Part shown: positions 18,449 through 27,198 of the stretch, piece after piece | Numbering within the stretch: the first letter of the stretch is position 1 | How the letters are laid out: each line of letters begins with the position of its first letter | Source: SG8-30 sp963695085 | Lineage (GTDB): Bacteria; Pseudomonadota; Gammaproteobacteria; Steroidobacterales; Steroidobacteraceae | Length of the DNA stretch: 64,000 nucleotides | NCBI GenBank assembly: GCA_963695085.1 | Contig: CAVOFV010000003.1 | Location: 62,001 to 126,000, forward strand | Direction of reading: 5' to 3' | Made by a program: the position numbers and the translations under genes | Notes under the pieces: generated by a model | Told to the model about the DNA's origin: nothing | The model's input: the letters and a program-made list of their open reading frames with translations, nothing else | Databases searched by the model: none

Positions 18449-21400
18449 CGGTTTGCCCTCCGGCCGCCGGCGTGCCCGCGACGGCAGTGCCGCGCGCGAA
18501 CAAGCGCTGAACGCCGACGTAGAACAACGGCACGAACAGGATGCCGAGGAACGTGCCGACCAGCATGCCGCCCACCACGCCGGTGCCGATCGCGCGCTGC
18601 GCGCCGGAGCCGGCGCCCGGTGGCGATCGCCAGCGGCAGCACGCCGAAGCCGAAGGCGATGGAGGTCATCAGGATCGGCCGCAGCCGGTCGCGCGCGGCG
18701 GCCAGCGTCGCCTCGACCAGTTCCATGCCGTGCTCGAGGTTCGCCTTGGCGAAGGCGATGATGAGGATGGCGTTCTTGCTGGACAGGCCAACGGTCGCCA
18801 GCATCGCGACCTGGAAATACACGTCGCGCTCCATGCCGCGCAGCCAGGTCGCGAGAGCCGCACCGAGGATGCCCAGCGGCACCACCAGCAGCACTGCGGT
18901 CGGGACCGTCCAGCTTTCGTACAGCGCCGCCAGGCACAGGAACACGACCAGCAGCGACAGCGTGTACAGCAACGGCGTCTGTGCGCCCGCCGCGCGCTCC
19001 TGGTAGGAGACGCCGGTCCACTCCAGGCCGATGCCGGCAGGTAGCTGTGCGACCAGTCTTTCGACCTCGGCCATGGCGTCGCCCGAGCTCACACCCGGCG
19101 CCGCCTCGCCGTTGATCTGCATGGCGGCCAGGCCGTTGTACCGCTCCAGTCGCGGCGATCCGTAGTCCCAGTACGACGTGGCGAAGGCACGGAACGGCAC
19201 CATCTCGCCCTGGTCGTTGCGCACGGACCAGCGGTTGAAGTCCTCGGGCACCATGCGGTACGGCGCGTCAGCCTGCACGATCACGCGTTTGACACGCCCG
19301 CGGTCGATGAAGTCGTCGATGTACTGGCTGCCCCACGCCGTGGAAAGCGTCGCGTTGACCTCGGCCAGGGACAGGCCGAGGGCGCCGGCCTTCGCCGTGT
19401 CCACCTCGATGCGGAATTGCGGCGCGTCTTCCTGGCCGTTGGGGCGTACGTTGGTCAGCAGCGTGTTCTGCGCGGCCATGCCGAGGAACTGGTTGCGCGC
19501 CTGCGTCAGCGCATCGTGGCCGAGACCGGCCGTGTCCTCGAGGTAGAACGCATAGCCGCCAGACCGGCCCAGCTCCGGGACCGCGGGAGGAGCAAAGGCA
19601 AATACGAAGGCATCGCGTATCTGGCTGAATCTGGCCATCGCACGCCCGGCCACGGCGTTGGCCGAGCGCTCGGGCGTGTCCCGCTCAGACCAGTCCTTGA
19701 GGCTGACGAAGGCAATCCCGGTGTTCTGGCCAGTGCCGCCGAAGCTGAAGCCCTGCACGGTGAAGAGCGAGTTGACGGTGTCCTTCTCGTTCTCCAGGAA
19801 ATGATGCTCGATCTGCTTGATGACCGCCGTCATGCGTTCCTGGGTCGCGCCCACCGGGCCCTGCACCTGCGTGAGCAGGATCCCCTGGTCCTCGGCCGGC
19901 AGGAACGCCGTGGGCAGGCGCAGGAATAGCACGGCCATCACCGCGACCATGGCCGCGAACACCGCCAGGTAGCGCCTGCTGCGCGAGAGCATGCCGCGCA
20001 CGACACCCTGGTAGTGGCGGTTGCCGCGGTCAAAGAAATTGTTGAACCAGCCGAAGAAGCCCGTATCCGAGGCGTGGTGGCCCTTCTCGATGCGCTTCAG
20101 CATGGTCGCGCACAGCGCAGGCGTCAGCACGATCGCCACCAGCACCGACAGCGCGATGGCCGAGACGATGGTCGCCGAGAACTGCCGGTAGATGACGCCC
20201 GTGGAGCCTCCCAGGAAGGCCATCGGCACGAACACGGCCGACAGCACCAGGCCGATGCCGACCAGCGCACCCGTGATCTGGTCCATGGACTTGCGCGTCG
20301 CCTCGAGCGGCGTCAGCCCCTCCTCGCTCATCAAGCGCTCGACGTTCTCGACGACGACGATCGCGTCGTCCACCAGCAGGCCGATGGCCAGCACCATCGC
20401 GAACATGGTCAGCATGTTGACCGAGAAGCCCAGCGTCGCCAGCACGCCGAACGTGCCGAGCAGCACGACCGGCACCGCGATCGTGGGAATCAGCGTCGCA
20501 CGGAAGTTCTGCAGGAACAGGTACATCACCAGGAACACCAGCGCGATGGCTTCCAGCAGCGTCGTCACCACCTCCCTGATAGAGGCAGTCACGAACGGCG
20601 TGGTGTCGAATGGGATGACCGCCTTGAGCCCGGCCGGGAACGTCGCCTCGAGCTGCTTGAGCAGCACCTCGAGGCGCTGCGCGGTCGCCAGCGAGTTGGC
20701 GCCGGTCGCCAGCGAGATTGCGACGCCGGTGGCCGGTTGGCCGTTGTAGCGCGCGACGACACTGTAGTCCTCGGCGCCCAGCTCAACGCGCGCCACGTCG
20801 CCCAGCGTCAGCGCGGATCCGTCCGCACGGCTGCGCACGATGATCGCGCGAAACTGGTCGGCGGTCTGCAGGCGCCCCTGCCCGGTAACGGTTGCGTTGA
20901 GCTGCTGCCCCGGGATCGCCGGCATACCGCCCAGCTGCCCGACGGCGACCTGCTGGTTCTGCGCCCGGATCGCGGCAATCACGTCGGCCGGCATCAGGCG
21001 GAACGTCTCCAGCTTGCCCGGGTCGAGCCAGATGCGCATCGCGTAACGCGCGCCGAAGACCTGCACGTTGCCGACGCCGTCGACCCGACTGATGGGGTCG
21101 ACCAGGTTCGCCCGCGCGTAATCGGCGATATCGCGCTGGTCCATGCTGCCGTCTGCCGAGACGAAGCCCAGCACCATCAGGAAACCCGGATTCGCCTTGC
21201 TGACCCGAAGCCCCTGCTGCTGCACGATCGACGGCAGCAACGACGTGGCCAGCTGCAGCTTGTTCTGCACCTGCACCTGCGCGGTGTCAGGATCCGTTTC
21301 GCTGTCGAAGGTGAGCGTCACCGACGCGCTGCCGTTCGACTCGCTGGTCGAGGCCATGTACAGGAGACCGTCGAGACCCGTCATGCTCTGTTCGATGACC

Positions 21401-21588
21401 TGCGTCACCGAGTCCTCGACCGCCTTGGCCGACGCGCCCGAGTAGTTGGCGAAGATCGACACGGTCGGCGGCGCGATGTCCGGGTAGCGCGAGATGGGCA
21501 GCCGCGTGATCGCGAGGGCGCCGGCCACCATGATGATGATGGCGATGACCCACGCGAAGATGGGCCGGTCGATGAAGAAGCGTGCCAT
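18438..21588 (-). CDS. RND multidrug efflux pump inner-membrane subunit (AcrB-like), frameshifted near the 3' end
   Basis: An AcrB/MexB-type HAE1 transporter of about 1,050 residues: MARFFIDRPIFAWVIAI at the start, GxxxVDDAIVVVEN around residue 410, and the second transmembrane bundle with SSKNAILIIAFAKAN. It exports hydrophobic compounds by proton exchange, with the adjacent membrane fusion protein. The uninterrupted frame ends at 18445, but after PLAIATG it turns into arginine-rich non-family sequence. Removing one G from the GGG near 18616 restores TGAGSGAQRAIGTGVVGGM and a normal ending with TAA at 18438-18440. The last ~60 residues, including transmembrane helix 12, are therefore lost in the given sequence, either a mutation or a base-calling error. 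Confidence 0.9.
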
Positions 21589-21600
21589 GGCCCGCCCCGC

Positions 21601-22770
21601 CTACTGCTGCGGCGCCGCGGCAGGCGCCCCGGCCGGTGGCGCTTCCGCCACCCGCGCCGGCATGCCCGGGCCGATCTTCTGCAGGCCCTCGATGATCACG
21701 CGGTCGCCGGCCGCCAGCCCTTCCTCCACCAGCCACTGGTCGCCGATCGTCTGGCTGACCCGCACGACGCGCACTGCCACCATGTCATCCGCGCCGAGCA
21801 CCATCGCCGTCGTTTCGCCCTTTGCGCCGCGCAGGATGCCACGCTGCGGCGCCAGGATCCCGTCCTGCCGCACGCCGGTGCCGACGATGGCGCGCACGTA
21901 GATGCCCGGCAGCAACAGCTGCTCGGGATTGGGCACGACCACCCGCAGTGTGTAGCTGCCCGTGCCCGGGTCGACCGTGACCTCGGAGAACGCGAGCTTG
22001 CCTACGTGCTCGTAACGGCTGCCGTCCTCGAGCAGGATCTCGACGGGCACGTCGTTGGCCGCCTCGAGCCGGCCCGCCGCCAGCTGCCTGCGCAACTCGA
22101 GCAGATCGCTGCTGGACTGCGTAACGTCCACGTAGATGGGATCGAGCTGCTGCACGGTCGCCAGCGCATCAGCCTGGTTTGCCGTCACCAGCGCGCCGGG
22201 CGTGACCGACGACTTGCCGATGCGACCCATGATCGGTGAGCTGATGCGCGCATACCCAAGCACGACCGCGGCGCGCCCGGCGGCGGCTTTCGCCGCCGCG
22301 ACGTCCGCCTCCGCCTGCTGCAAGGCCGCGACCACGCCGTCGTAGTCCTGCTGGCTCACCGCCTTGATGCCCAGCAGTTCCTCCGTGCGCTTCGCCCGCA
22401 GATTTGCAACGTTGAGCGCCGCCTCGGCGCGCGCCAGTCCGGCCTGCGCGCTGGCCGCGTCGGCCCGATAGACCGCGTCGTCGAGCTGGTATAGCGGCTG
22501 CCCGGCCTTGACCACACCGCCTTCCGTGAACAGGCGCTGCTTCACGATGCCGGTCACCTGCGGCCGCACTTCTGCGACGAGGAACGGGCTGGTGCGACCG
22601 GCCAGCTCGCGCGTGAGCGTGACGGACTGCGACTCGAGGACCACCACGCCGACCTCGGCCGGCGGCGGACCGCCCGGCCCCGTGTCGTTTGCGCCTGAAC
22701 AGGCAGACAGGATTGCAGCCAGGAATACAGCACAACCTATTGATAAATAATTAGAAAATCTGAACGACAT
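21601..22770 (-). CDS. RND efflux periplasmic adaptor (membrane fusion protein, AcrA-like)
   Basis: A 389-residue HlyD/AcrA-family adaptor. The N-terminus has a hydrophobic stretch with lipobox LSAC, so it is a lipoprotein. VRPQVTGIVKQRLFTEGGVVKAGQPLYQLDD is the first lipoyl half, a helical hairpin with repeated alanines follows (about residues 100-170), then ARISSPIMGRIGKSSVTPGALV closes the lipoyl domain, then beta-barrel and membrane-proximal domains. It links the RND pump to an outer-membrane channel (no channel gene is in the window). It is first in the operon, 12 bases before the pump gene. ATG 22770 begins directly at the signal sequence; longer frames upstream lack support. Confidence 0.92.
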   Translation of the reverse strand: MSFRFSNYLSIGCAVFLAAILSACSGANDTGPGGPPPAEVGVVVLESQSVTLTRELAGRTSPFLVAEVRPQVTGIVKQRLFTEGGVVKAGQPLYQLDDAVYRADAASAQAGLARAEAALNVANLRAKRTEELLGIKAVSQQDYDGVVAALQQAEADVAAAKAAAGRAAVVLGYARISSPIMGRIGKSSVTPGALVTANQADALATVQQLDPIYVDVTQSSSDLLELRRQLAAGRLEAANDVPVEILLEDGSRYEHVGKLAFSEVTVDPGTGSYTLRVVVPNPEQLLLPGIYVRAIVGTGVRQDGILAPQRGILRGAKGETTAMVLGADDMVAVRVVRVSQTIGDQWLVEEGLAAGDRVIIEGLQKIGPGMPARVAEAPPAGAPAAAPQQ

Positions 22771-22822
22771 GGGTTTCTCGCCAGTGACTGGGTGGCCAAC
22801 GACCGGGCATGGAAGCGCGGGA

Positions 22823-22838
22823 GAATAAACGTTCATTC
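22823..22838. promoter_or_regulatory. TetR-type operator palindrome of the efflux operon
   Basis: GAATAAACGTTCATTC is a 16-base palindrome with a single mismatched pair around a central AACGTT. It overlaps the -10 and spacer of the predicted efflux promoter, so a bound repressor would block transcription. The TetR gene at the end of the same operon is the obvious candidate. Confidence 0.65.
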
Positions 22839-22851
22839 TTTGACCTGTCAA
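22824..22851 (-). promoter_or_regulatory. Predicted sigma-70 promoter of the RND efflux operon
   Basis: On the minus strand TTGACA (22851-22846) is followed after 16 bases by TTTATT (22829-22824), giving a perfect -35 and a four-of-six -10. It reads towards the adaptor gene starting at 22770, leaving a leader of about 50 bases. Confidence 0.55.
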
Positions 22852-23084
22852 GCAGGGCGAGCAGCGCCCCTGACCTACGCAACACGGCGTACGCGCGTGC
22901 CCGGAATCTCGAGCCTGTAAGGACCGTGTGGTCCAGGATTCGGGGTCGATCATCGGCTGGCTGCTCGCGCTGGCGCCATCAAGCTGCAATGTGCGGCGCA
23001 GTGCCACCGCTCGCGGACTCCCCTCACGCATACTGTCCGCACGCCCATTAGCCTTTGGCAGAGATGGCCCAGGAACACGCTTAC

Positions 23085-25145
23085 ATGATGCATCTGGTAA
23101 GAGCACTTGCCTTGATGTCGGCGTTGCTGGTCGCCGGCTGCAGCGGCGGCGGCAGCGCGGGCGGTGGCGGCGGTTCGCCGGCACCCGCGATCGTCGTCAA
23201 CAGCCTGGCGGATTCGGCCAGTCCGCCGGCGGGAACGATCACGCTGCGCTCGGCCCTCGCGACGGCCGCGTCGGGCCAGCGCGTCACCTTCGATCCGGGC
23301 CTCGACCGGGGCACCATCAACCTGTCGATCGTCGCCGAGGAACACACCCTGTTGAAGGGCGAGGTCATGGGCATCCGCGACGAGCCCAGCGGCCCCGTGT
23401 CCTACCTGGTCGGCTGGTTTGACCGTGATTATGGGCGCTCGGCGCTGGTGGCTCGCAAGAACGTCGTCATCGACGCCTCGGCGCTGCCCTCCGGCATCAC
23501 CGTCGCCTGGGCCGGTGCCGCCCAGCCGGGTGCCCGCGTGCTGGCCGTCAGTGGAGACCTGACGCTGATCAACGTCTCGATCACGGGCGGGCGCAGCGTG
23601 ACCGAGGCCATTACGCCGACCGGTCAGTACCCGCAACCCTGGACCCTGGCGCGTGGCGGCGCCGTGGCGGTCTGGGGCGTCGCGCGGCTCGAGAATTGCA
23701 GGCTCTACGACAACCGCGTGCAGGGCGATTTCGATTCGTCGCGGGACCGCGGCGCGTTCGGCGGGGCCGTCTACGCGGACATCGTGGACATCCGGAACTG
23801 CGTCATCAGCGGCAATTCCGTGCTCGGCGGCGGGGCGGCCGGCGGCGGCGTCTACGCGGTCGGCGGGGCCGAGAATTCCAGGTCGGTTTCGACCATCGAC
23901 AGGTCGTCCATCAGCGGCAACCGCATCAGCGGGCTGTTCGTCTACGGCGGCGGCGTGTACTCCGATGGCGGCGGGATCGGCGTGAGCAAGACGATGCGCA
24001 TCAGCAGCAGCACCGTCGCACGCAACCTCGCCGAGCCCGCGCCCGGTCTGCCGCCATTCCTGCTCGCGATGGGTTACTGGCGCGGCGGCGGCATCTACAT
24101 GTCGAACGGCTTCCTGGAGATCGAGAGCTGCACCGTGACACAGAACGAGGTGTACGGCAGGGCGCGCACCGACAGCCTCGGCAGGAACAACCTGGCCGGC
24201 GGCATCGCGGCGACGGTCGGCAATGCGCACGCGACCGAGCACCTGATCCTCGGTCACTCGATCGTGGCCGGCAACACGGTCCAGGAGATCGGCGGCAGCC
24301 GCTACGCGCATGACCTCTTCACCGGCTCGCTCTTCTACTTTCGCAGCGCCGGGTACAACCGCATCGGCGTGCTCGACTTCCGTCAGATCCTGGTGCCGGT
24401 CGGCGTATCGGGCTGGGCATCGCTCAGTCGCAAGCACTATCCGCAGGCGGGCGACGTCGACGGGGTCGAAGCCGCCAGCGTCCTCGACCTGGCGAACGGC
24501 ATCAGTCATGCGACTGGCATATTGTCCGCCGGCGTCGGCGCGGGCGATCCCGCAGTGCTTCACTACCAGCCGGCCGGCAGCGCCCTCGGCCAGGTTCCGG
24601 CCAACTCCTACAGCGTTTCGGAAACACTGGCCGAGTACGTCATCGACGCGGGCGGGACCGACAACTTCCTGTCGATCATGCTCGGCCGGATCCAGAGTCA
24701 CTACGCATTGCCCGGCTTCGCCGGCGCGTTCACCGCCGATTTCGAAGCCTTCCTGCAGAGCGTGGATTCCGACCCGGCGACCCCCGGGGTCCAGCCCTAC
24801 GAGGACCCGGCCGGCAATCCCATACTGACGCTGGCTGACACGCGCTTCTTCGGCCCGGCCCAGACCTGGCCGAGGGAACTGGAGAATCACCCGTACATCG
24901 AGTTCTGGCATCGCCTGGACGTCGCACTGGAGACCCGGGCCATCCCGGGCATGGGGCCGGAACTGCTCGGGGACGCGGCGTGGCGGGCGATGTTCTCGTC
25001 CGGCTACCTCGCCGAGAACCCGCGTATGCGCATCTCAGTACGCACCGATCCGCGGCTGTCGGTCCAGCGCATCAGCGTCGATCAGCGCGGGGTGGCGCGG
25101 CCCGCGAACGCGCCCAGCGACATCGGCGCGATCGAGAACCCGTAA
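23085..25145 (+). CDS. Parallel beta-helix lipoprotein
   Basis: A lipoprotein of 686 residues from the chosen start. The N-terminus MMHLVRALALMSALLVAGC ends in a lipobox, followed by a glycine/serine linker. The middle (about residues 100-400) carries irregular repeats rich in N, S, G and V such as NCRLYDNRV, NCVISGNSV, SSISGNRISG and SCTVTQNEV, typical of right-handed parallel beta-helix surface proteins; the ending ANAPSDIGAIENP is like proteins with a C-terminal DIGAxE motif. It is likely exposed at the cell surface or in the periplasm; whether it binds or cleaves polysaccharide is unknown. ATG 23085 is preferred because AGGA lies 10 bases upstream; ATG 23064 is possible. Confidence 0.8.
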   Translation: MMHLVRALALMSALLVAGCSGGGSAGGGGGSPAPAIVVNSLADSASPPAGTITLRSALATAASGQRVTFDPGLDRGTINLSIVAEEHTLLKGEVMGIRDEPSGPVSYLVGWFDRDYGRSALVARKNVVIDASALPSGITVAWAGAAQPGARVLAVSGDLTLINVSITGGRSVTEAITPTGQYPQPWTLARGGAVAVWGVARLENCRLYDNRVQGDFDSSRDRGAFGGAVYADIVDIRNCVISGNSVLGGGAAGGGVYAVGGAENSRSVSTIDRSSISGNRISGLFVYGGGVYSDGGGIGVSKTMRISSSTVARNLAEPAPGLPPFLLAMGYWRGGGIYMSNGFLEIESCTVTQNEVYGRARTDSLGRNNLAGGIAATVGNAHATEHLILGHSIVAGNTVQEIGGSRYAHDLFTGSLFYFRSAGYNRIGVLDFRQILVPVGVSGWASLSRKHYPQAGDVDGVEAASVLDLANGISHATGILSAGVGAGDPAVLHYQPAGSALGQVPANSYSVSETLAEYVIDAGGTDNFLSIMLGRIQSHYALPGFAGAFTADFEAFLQSVDSDPATPGVQPYEDPAGNPILTLADTRFFGPAQTWPRELENHPYIEFWHRLDVALETRAIPGMGPELLGDAAWRAMFSSGYLAENPRMRISVRTDPRLSVQRISVDQRGVARPANAPSDIGAIENP

Positions 25146-25298
25146 GTTCGAGTACCGTCAGCGATGCTGCAACGGCCGGTGCCGTGATCCGGTTCAGAGA
25201 ACTCGGCATGGAATGCATCCGGGTCGCAAGCCCCACCTGGTGCGGGAATGGCGCCTCCTCGGCGCCGACCCAATCACAAGGTCCGCTCCAGGACGTAA

Positions 25299-25580
25299 CT
25301 GACCCCGGACGAGGTCAAGCGCGTGATCGCTGCCGTGGGGACTGCAGACGGTCACGGTGGCCGTGACCAGACCCGACCGATGGCCATGGCTGGGGAGACC
25401 GCGAAGTCAAGGCTCCCTGTTCACGCGCACATACTCAGACATTTCTTTGGCTGCAATCTCGCCAACGACGGGCAAGACACCCGGGCGCTGCAGCACTACC
25501 TGGGACACAAGAACATCACCCACACCGTTCGTTACACGGAGATGGCACCGGATCGGTTCAAGGGGTTCTGGAAAGACTGA
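25299..25580 (+). pseudogene. Tyrosine recombinase (phage-type integrase) relic with internal deletion
   Basis: The frame starts after a stop (TAA 25296) with LTPDEVKRVIAAVG, the beginning of a catalytic domain in small tyrosine recombinases. It jumps directly to a normal C-terminal end: HILRHFFGCNLANDG (HxxR), LQHYLGHKNITHTVRYTE (LGH and the nucleophilic tyrosine region) and RFKGFWKD. About a hundred residues between, including the first catalytic arginine, are missing, as is the N-terminal DNA-binding domain. It is therefore a dead remnant of a mobile element. A tRNA-Thr gene lies about 0.9 kb away with its 3' end facing the relic. Confidence 0.8.
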
Positions 25581-25653
25581 CTTTCCGGCATGCGCGAGTC
25601 ATACCTGGCCATGCGAACTCCGCTTGCTCGGCAAGCGCCTGCGTATTGGCGTG

Positions 25654-25672
25654 TACGCAGTCATACGTAGTC
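25654..25672. repeat. Tandem direct repeat, possible activator site
   Basis: TACGCAGTC and TACGTAGTC (eight of nine identical) stand in tandem one base apart, about 90-110 bases before the sigma-54 promoter of the PEP-CTERM gene. That distance is usual for enhancer sites of sigma-54 activators. A perfect 7-base-pair hairpin (25621-25637) is just upstream. Confidence 0.4.
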
Positions 25673-25760
25673 GGAGAACCTTACAAACAGCGCAGGTCGA
25701 AATCTAGACTGAAAATAGGATTGCTCGCACTCCCTTGATCCAGATGGCAGTCGCTCAGTC

Positions 25761-25776
25761 TGGCACGGTCGTTGCT
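25761..25776 (+). promoter_or_regulatory. Sigma-54 (RpoN) promoter of the PEP-CTERM gene
   Basis: TGGCACGGTCGTTGCT matches the sigma-54 consensus TGGCAC-N5-TTGCW exactly, with the invariant GG and GC at the correct spacing. It lies about 47 bases before the start codon of the PEP-CTERM protein and reads towards it. PEP-CTERM genes in exosortase-bearing bacteria are known to be often controlled by the sigma-54 activator PrsR. Confidence 0.75.
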
Positions 25777-25822
25777 TCAGGAGTTGTGACCCTCGAAACA
25801 CCCGGGGGATCGGGAGCACCTG

Positions 25823-26278
25823 ATGAAGAACAAACTACTGGCAGTAATCGCGCTCGCGATGCTGGCCGGGCCGATGGTGGCCAGTGCGGTGCCCATGCGC
25901 CTTGACGCAATATCTGGTGCCGCTATGAACGTGAGCGATTTCTACATATTGTTTGACGATACCGGCGACGGATTGCTCGACCTCGCGGAGGTGACCTTCT
26001 TCTCGGGGATCGATGTGAACGTCGTGGGCGCGGATAGGTTCTATACGATCCTGGATCGCGTTCCGACAATTGCCGGTATTGCCAATGCCGGGGGCAGTTG
26101 TTTCTTCGCGGACAATTATTGGTGTTTCAGCGACGCACAGGAATACCAGCTTGCGGTACCTCCTACCTATTGGACATACCAACTGTCTCAGACGTCCGTC
26201 CCCGAACCCGGCACCCTTGCTCTGCTCGGCCTCGGCCTCCTGGGCCTCGGCTTCGCGAGGCGGCGCAAGCTGAACTGA
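25823..26278 (+). CDS. PEP-CTERM sorting-domain exported protein
   Basis: A 151-residue exported protein. MKNKLLAVIALAMLAGPMVASA is a signal peptide. The C-terminus has the complete PEP-CTERM signal: VPEPGTLALLGLGLLGLGFA followed by RRRKLN. Exosortase (EpsH) cleaves at such signals and passes the protein to the surface or extracellular matrix. The ~100-residue middle part is acidic (FDDTGDGLLDLAEVTF resembles a short calcium-loop-like stretch) with two cysteines in GGSCFFADNYWCF; no family was recognised. A sigma-54 promoter precedes it and a strong terminator follows, so it is a single-gene unit. No exosortase gene is present in this window. Confidence 0.9.
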   Translation: MKNKLLAVIALAMLAGPMVASAVPMRLDAISGAAMNVSDFYILFDDTGDGLLDLAEVTFFSGIDVNVVGADRFYTILDRVPTIAGIANAGGSCFFADNYWCFSDAQEYQLAVPPTYWTYQLSQTSVPEPGTLALLGLGLLGLGFARRRKLN

Positions 26279-26298
26279 ATCGATAACAACAACGACTG

Positions 26299-26327
26299 AA
26301 AGACCCGGCCCCGTGCCGGGTCTTTCT
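26299..26327 (+). terminator. Rho-independent terminator after the PEP-CTERM gene
   Basis: AAAGACCCGGC and GCCGGGTCTTT form a perfect 11-base-pair stem with loop CCCGT, followed by CTT, 20 bases after the stop codon. Confidence 0.85.
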
Positions 26328-26512
26328 TGGACGCTACCCGGAATGGTCTCCGTGGCTGCTGGATACCCCGATTCGAGCCATCTACCGATCTATCGCCCGT
26401 GACCCTGGCGAGGCATGTCCTGACACATGTCCTACTGGATGTACCGTAGCGGTGCATCGGCGGGGCACGGTAAGTCGAATCTATCTGGTCTGGACGTTGC
26501 TGGACAGGTGTT

Positions 26513-26588
26513 TGGTGCCGGTGGAGGGAATCGAACCCCCGACCTTTCACTTACGAAGCGATTGCTCTACCAGCTGAGCTACACCGGC
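26513..26588 (-). tRNA. tRNA-Thr (anticodon CGT)
   Basis: The minus strand folds into a 76-nucleotide tRNA with acceptor arms GCCGGTG and CACCGGC, D-arm GCTC/GAGC, and T-arm GGGGG TTCGATT CCCTC. The anticodon loop is TTCGTAA, giving CGT for threonine ACG codons. The 3' CCA is encoded (26515-26513). The anticodon stem has a terminal A-A mismatch. Confidence 0.93.
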
Positions 26589-26640
26589 ATGGGGGCGCGA
26601 AGTATAGGCAAGGGCAGCCGGCGCGGCAATGCCGCCCGGC

Positions 26641-27063
26641 TCAGTCCCGCCGGCGCAGGCGGATGACGACTTCGATGCCCGCCGATTCGGTGCCCGAGGG
26701 CAGTTCCGGCAGCCGCGCGAATTCGATCTCGCCCGGCGGCACGTCGATCAACTCACCCGTGTTCTCGACGTGGAAGTGAAAGTGCGGCGTCGTGTTGGAA
26801 TCGAACGAGCTGTGGCTCGACTCGACGTTCAGGTGGCGCAGCATCTTCTTCGACGAGAACAGGTTGAGGGTGTTGTACACGGTCGCCTTCGACACGCGCG
26901 CGCCGTCCTCGCGCAACTGCGAGAGGATCTGGTCGGCCGTCATGTGCTGGTCGCAGGCGAACAGGAGCTGGCCCACGCGCACGCGCTGCGCGGTCGGCGT
27001 GATGCCATGCGAGCGCAACATAGACTTGACCCGCTCGCGCGTCTGGGTGTCTGCCTTGTCCAT
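26641..27063 (-). CDS. Fur-family transcriptional regulator lacking structural cysteines
   Basis: A 140-residue Fur-superfamily repressor. The winged helix includes GITPTAQRVRVGQLLF and GARVSKATVYNTLNLF (about residues 20-69). The histidine cluster HFHFH (residues 94-98) stands where Fur has its regulatory metal ligands. The CxxC that usually follows is replaced by VENTG, and no C-terminal CxxC exists; Cys37 is the only cysteine. It is therefore not a classical zinc-stabilised Fur, Zur or PerR, and may be Irr-like or a divergent iron/peroxide sensor. GGAGGA lies 7 bases before ATG 27063; ATG 27081 is an alternative. It is divergent from the pilin operon. Confidence 0.85.
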   Translation of the reverse strand: MDKADTQTRERVKSMLRSHGITPTAQRVRVGQLLFACDQHMTADQILSQLREDGARVSKATVYNTLNLFSSKKMLRHLNVESSHSSFDSNTTPHFHFHVENTGELIDVPPGEIEFARLPELPSGTESAGIEVVIRLRRRD

Positions 27064-27198
27064 GGCCGGCTCCTCCTTCATCAAGGGCACTATAGCAACC
27101 AGCAACAGGGCCTTCCACCGAATCCGGCACGCAGAATCTGCGCATCCCCGCGCGTTATTGGCTGACCGCGCGGGGTGCCGTTGCCGCATCCTGCCGGC

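Noticed and set aside
25323..25580. An intact small integrase gene
   Set aside because: It lacks the N-terminal domain and the central catalytic arginine region, and a stop lies just upstream in the same frame.
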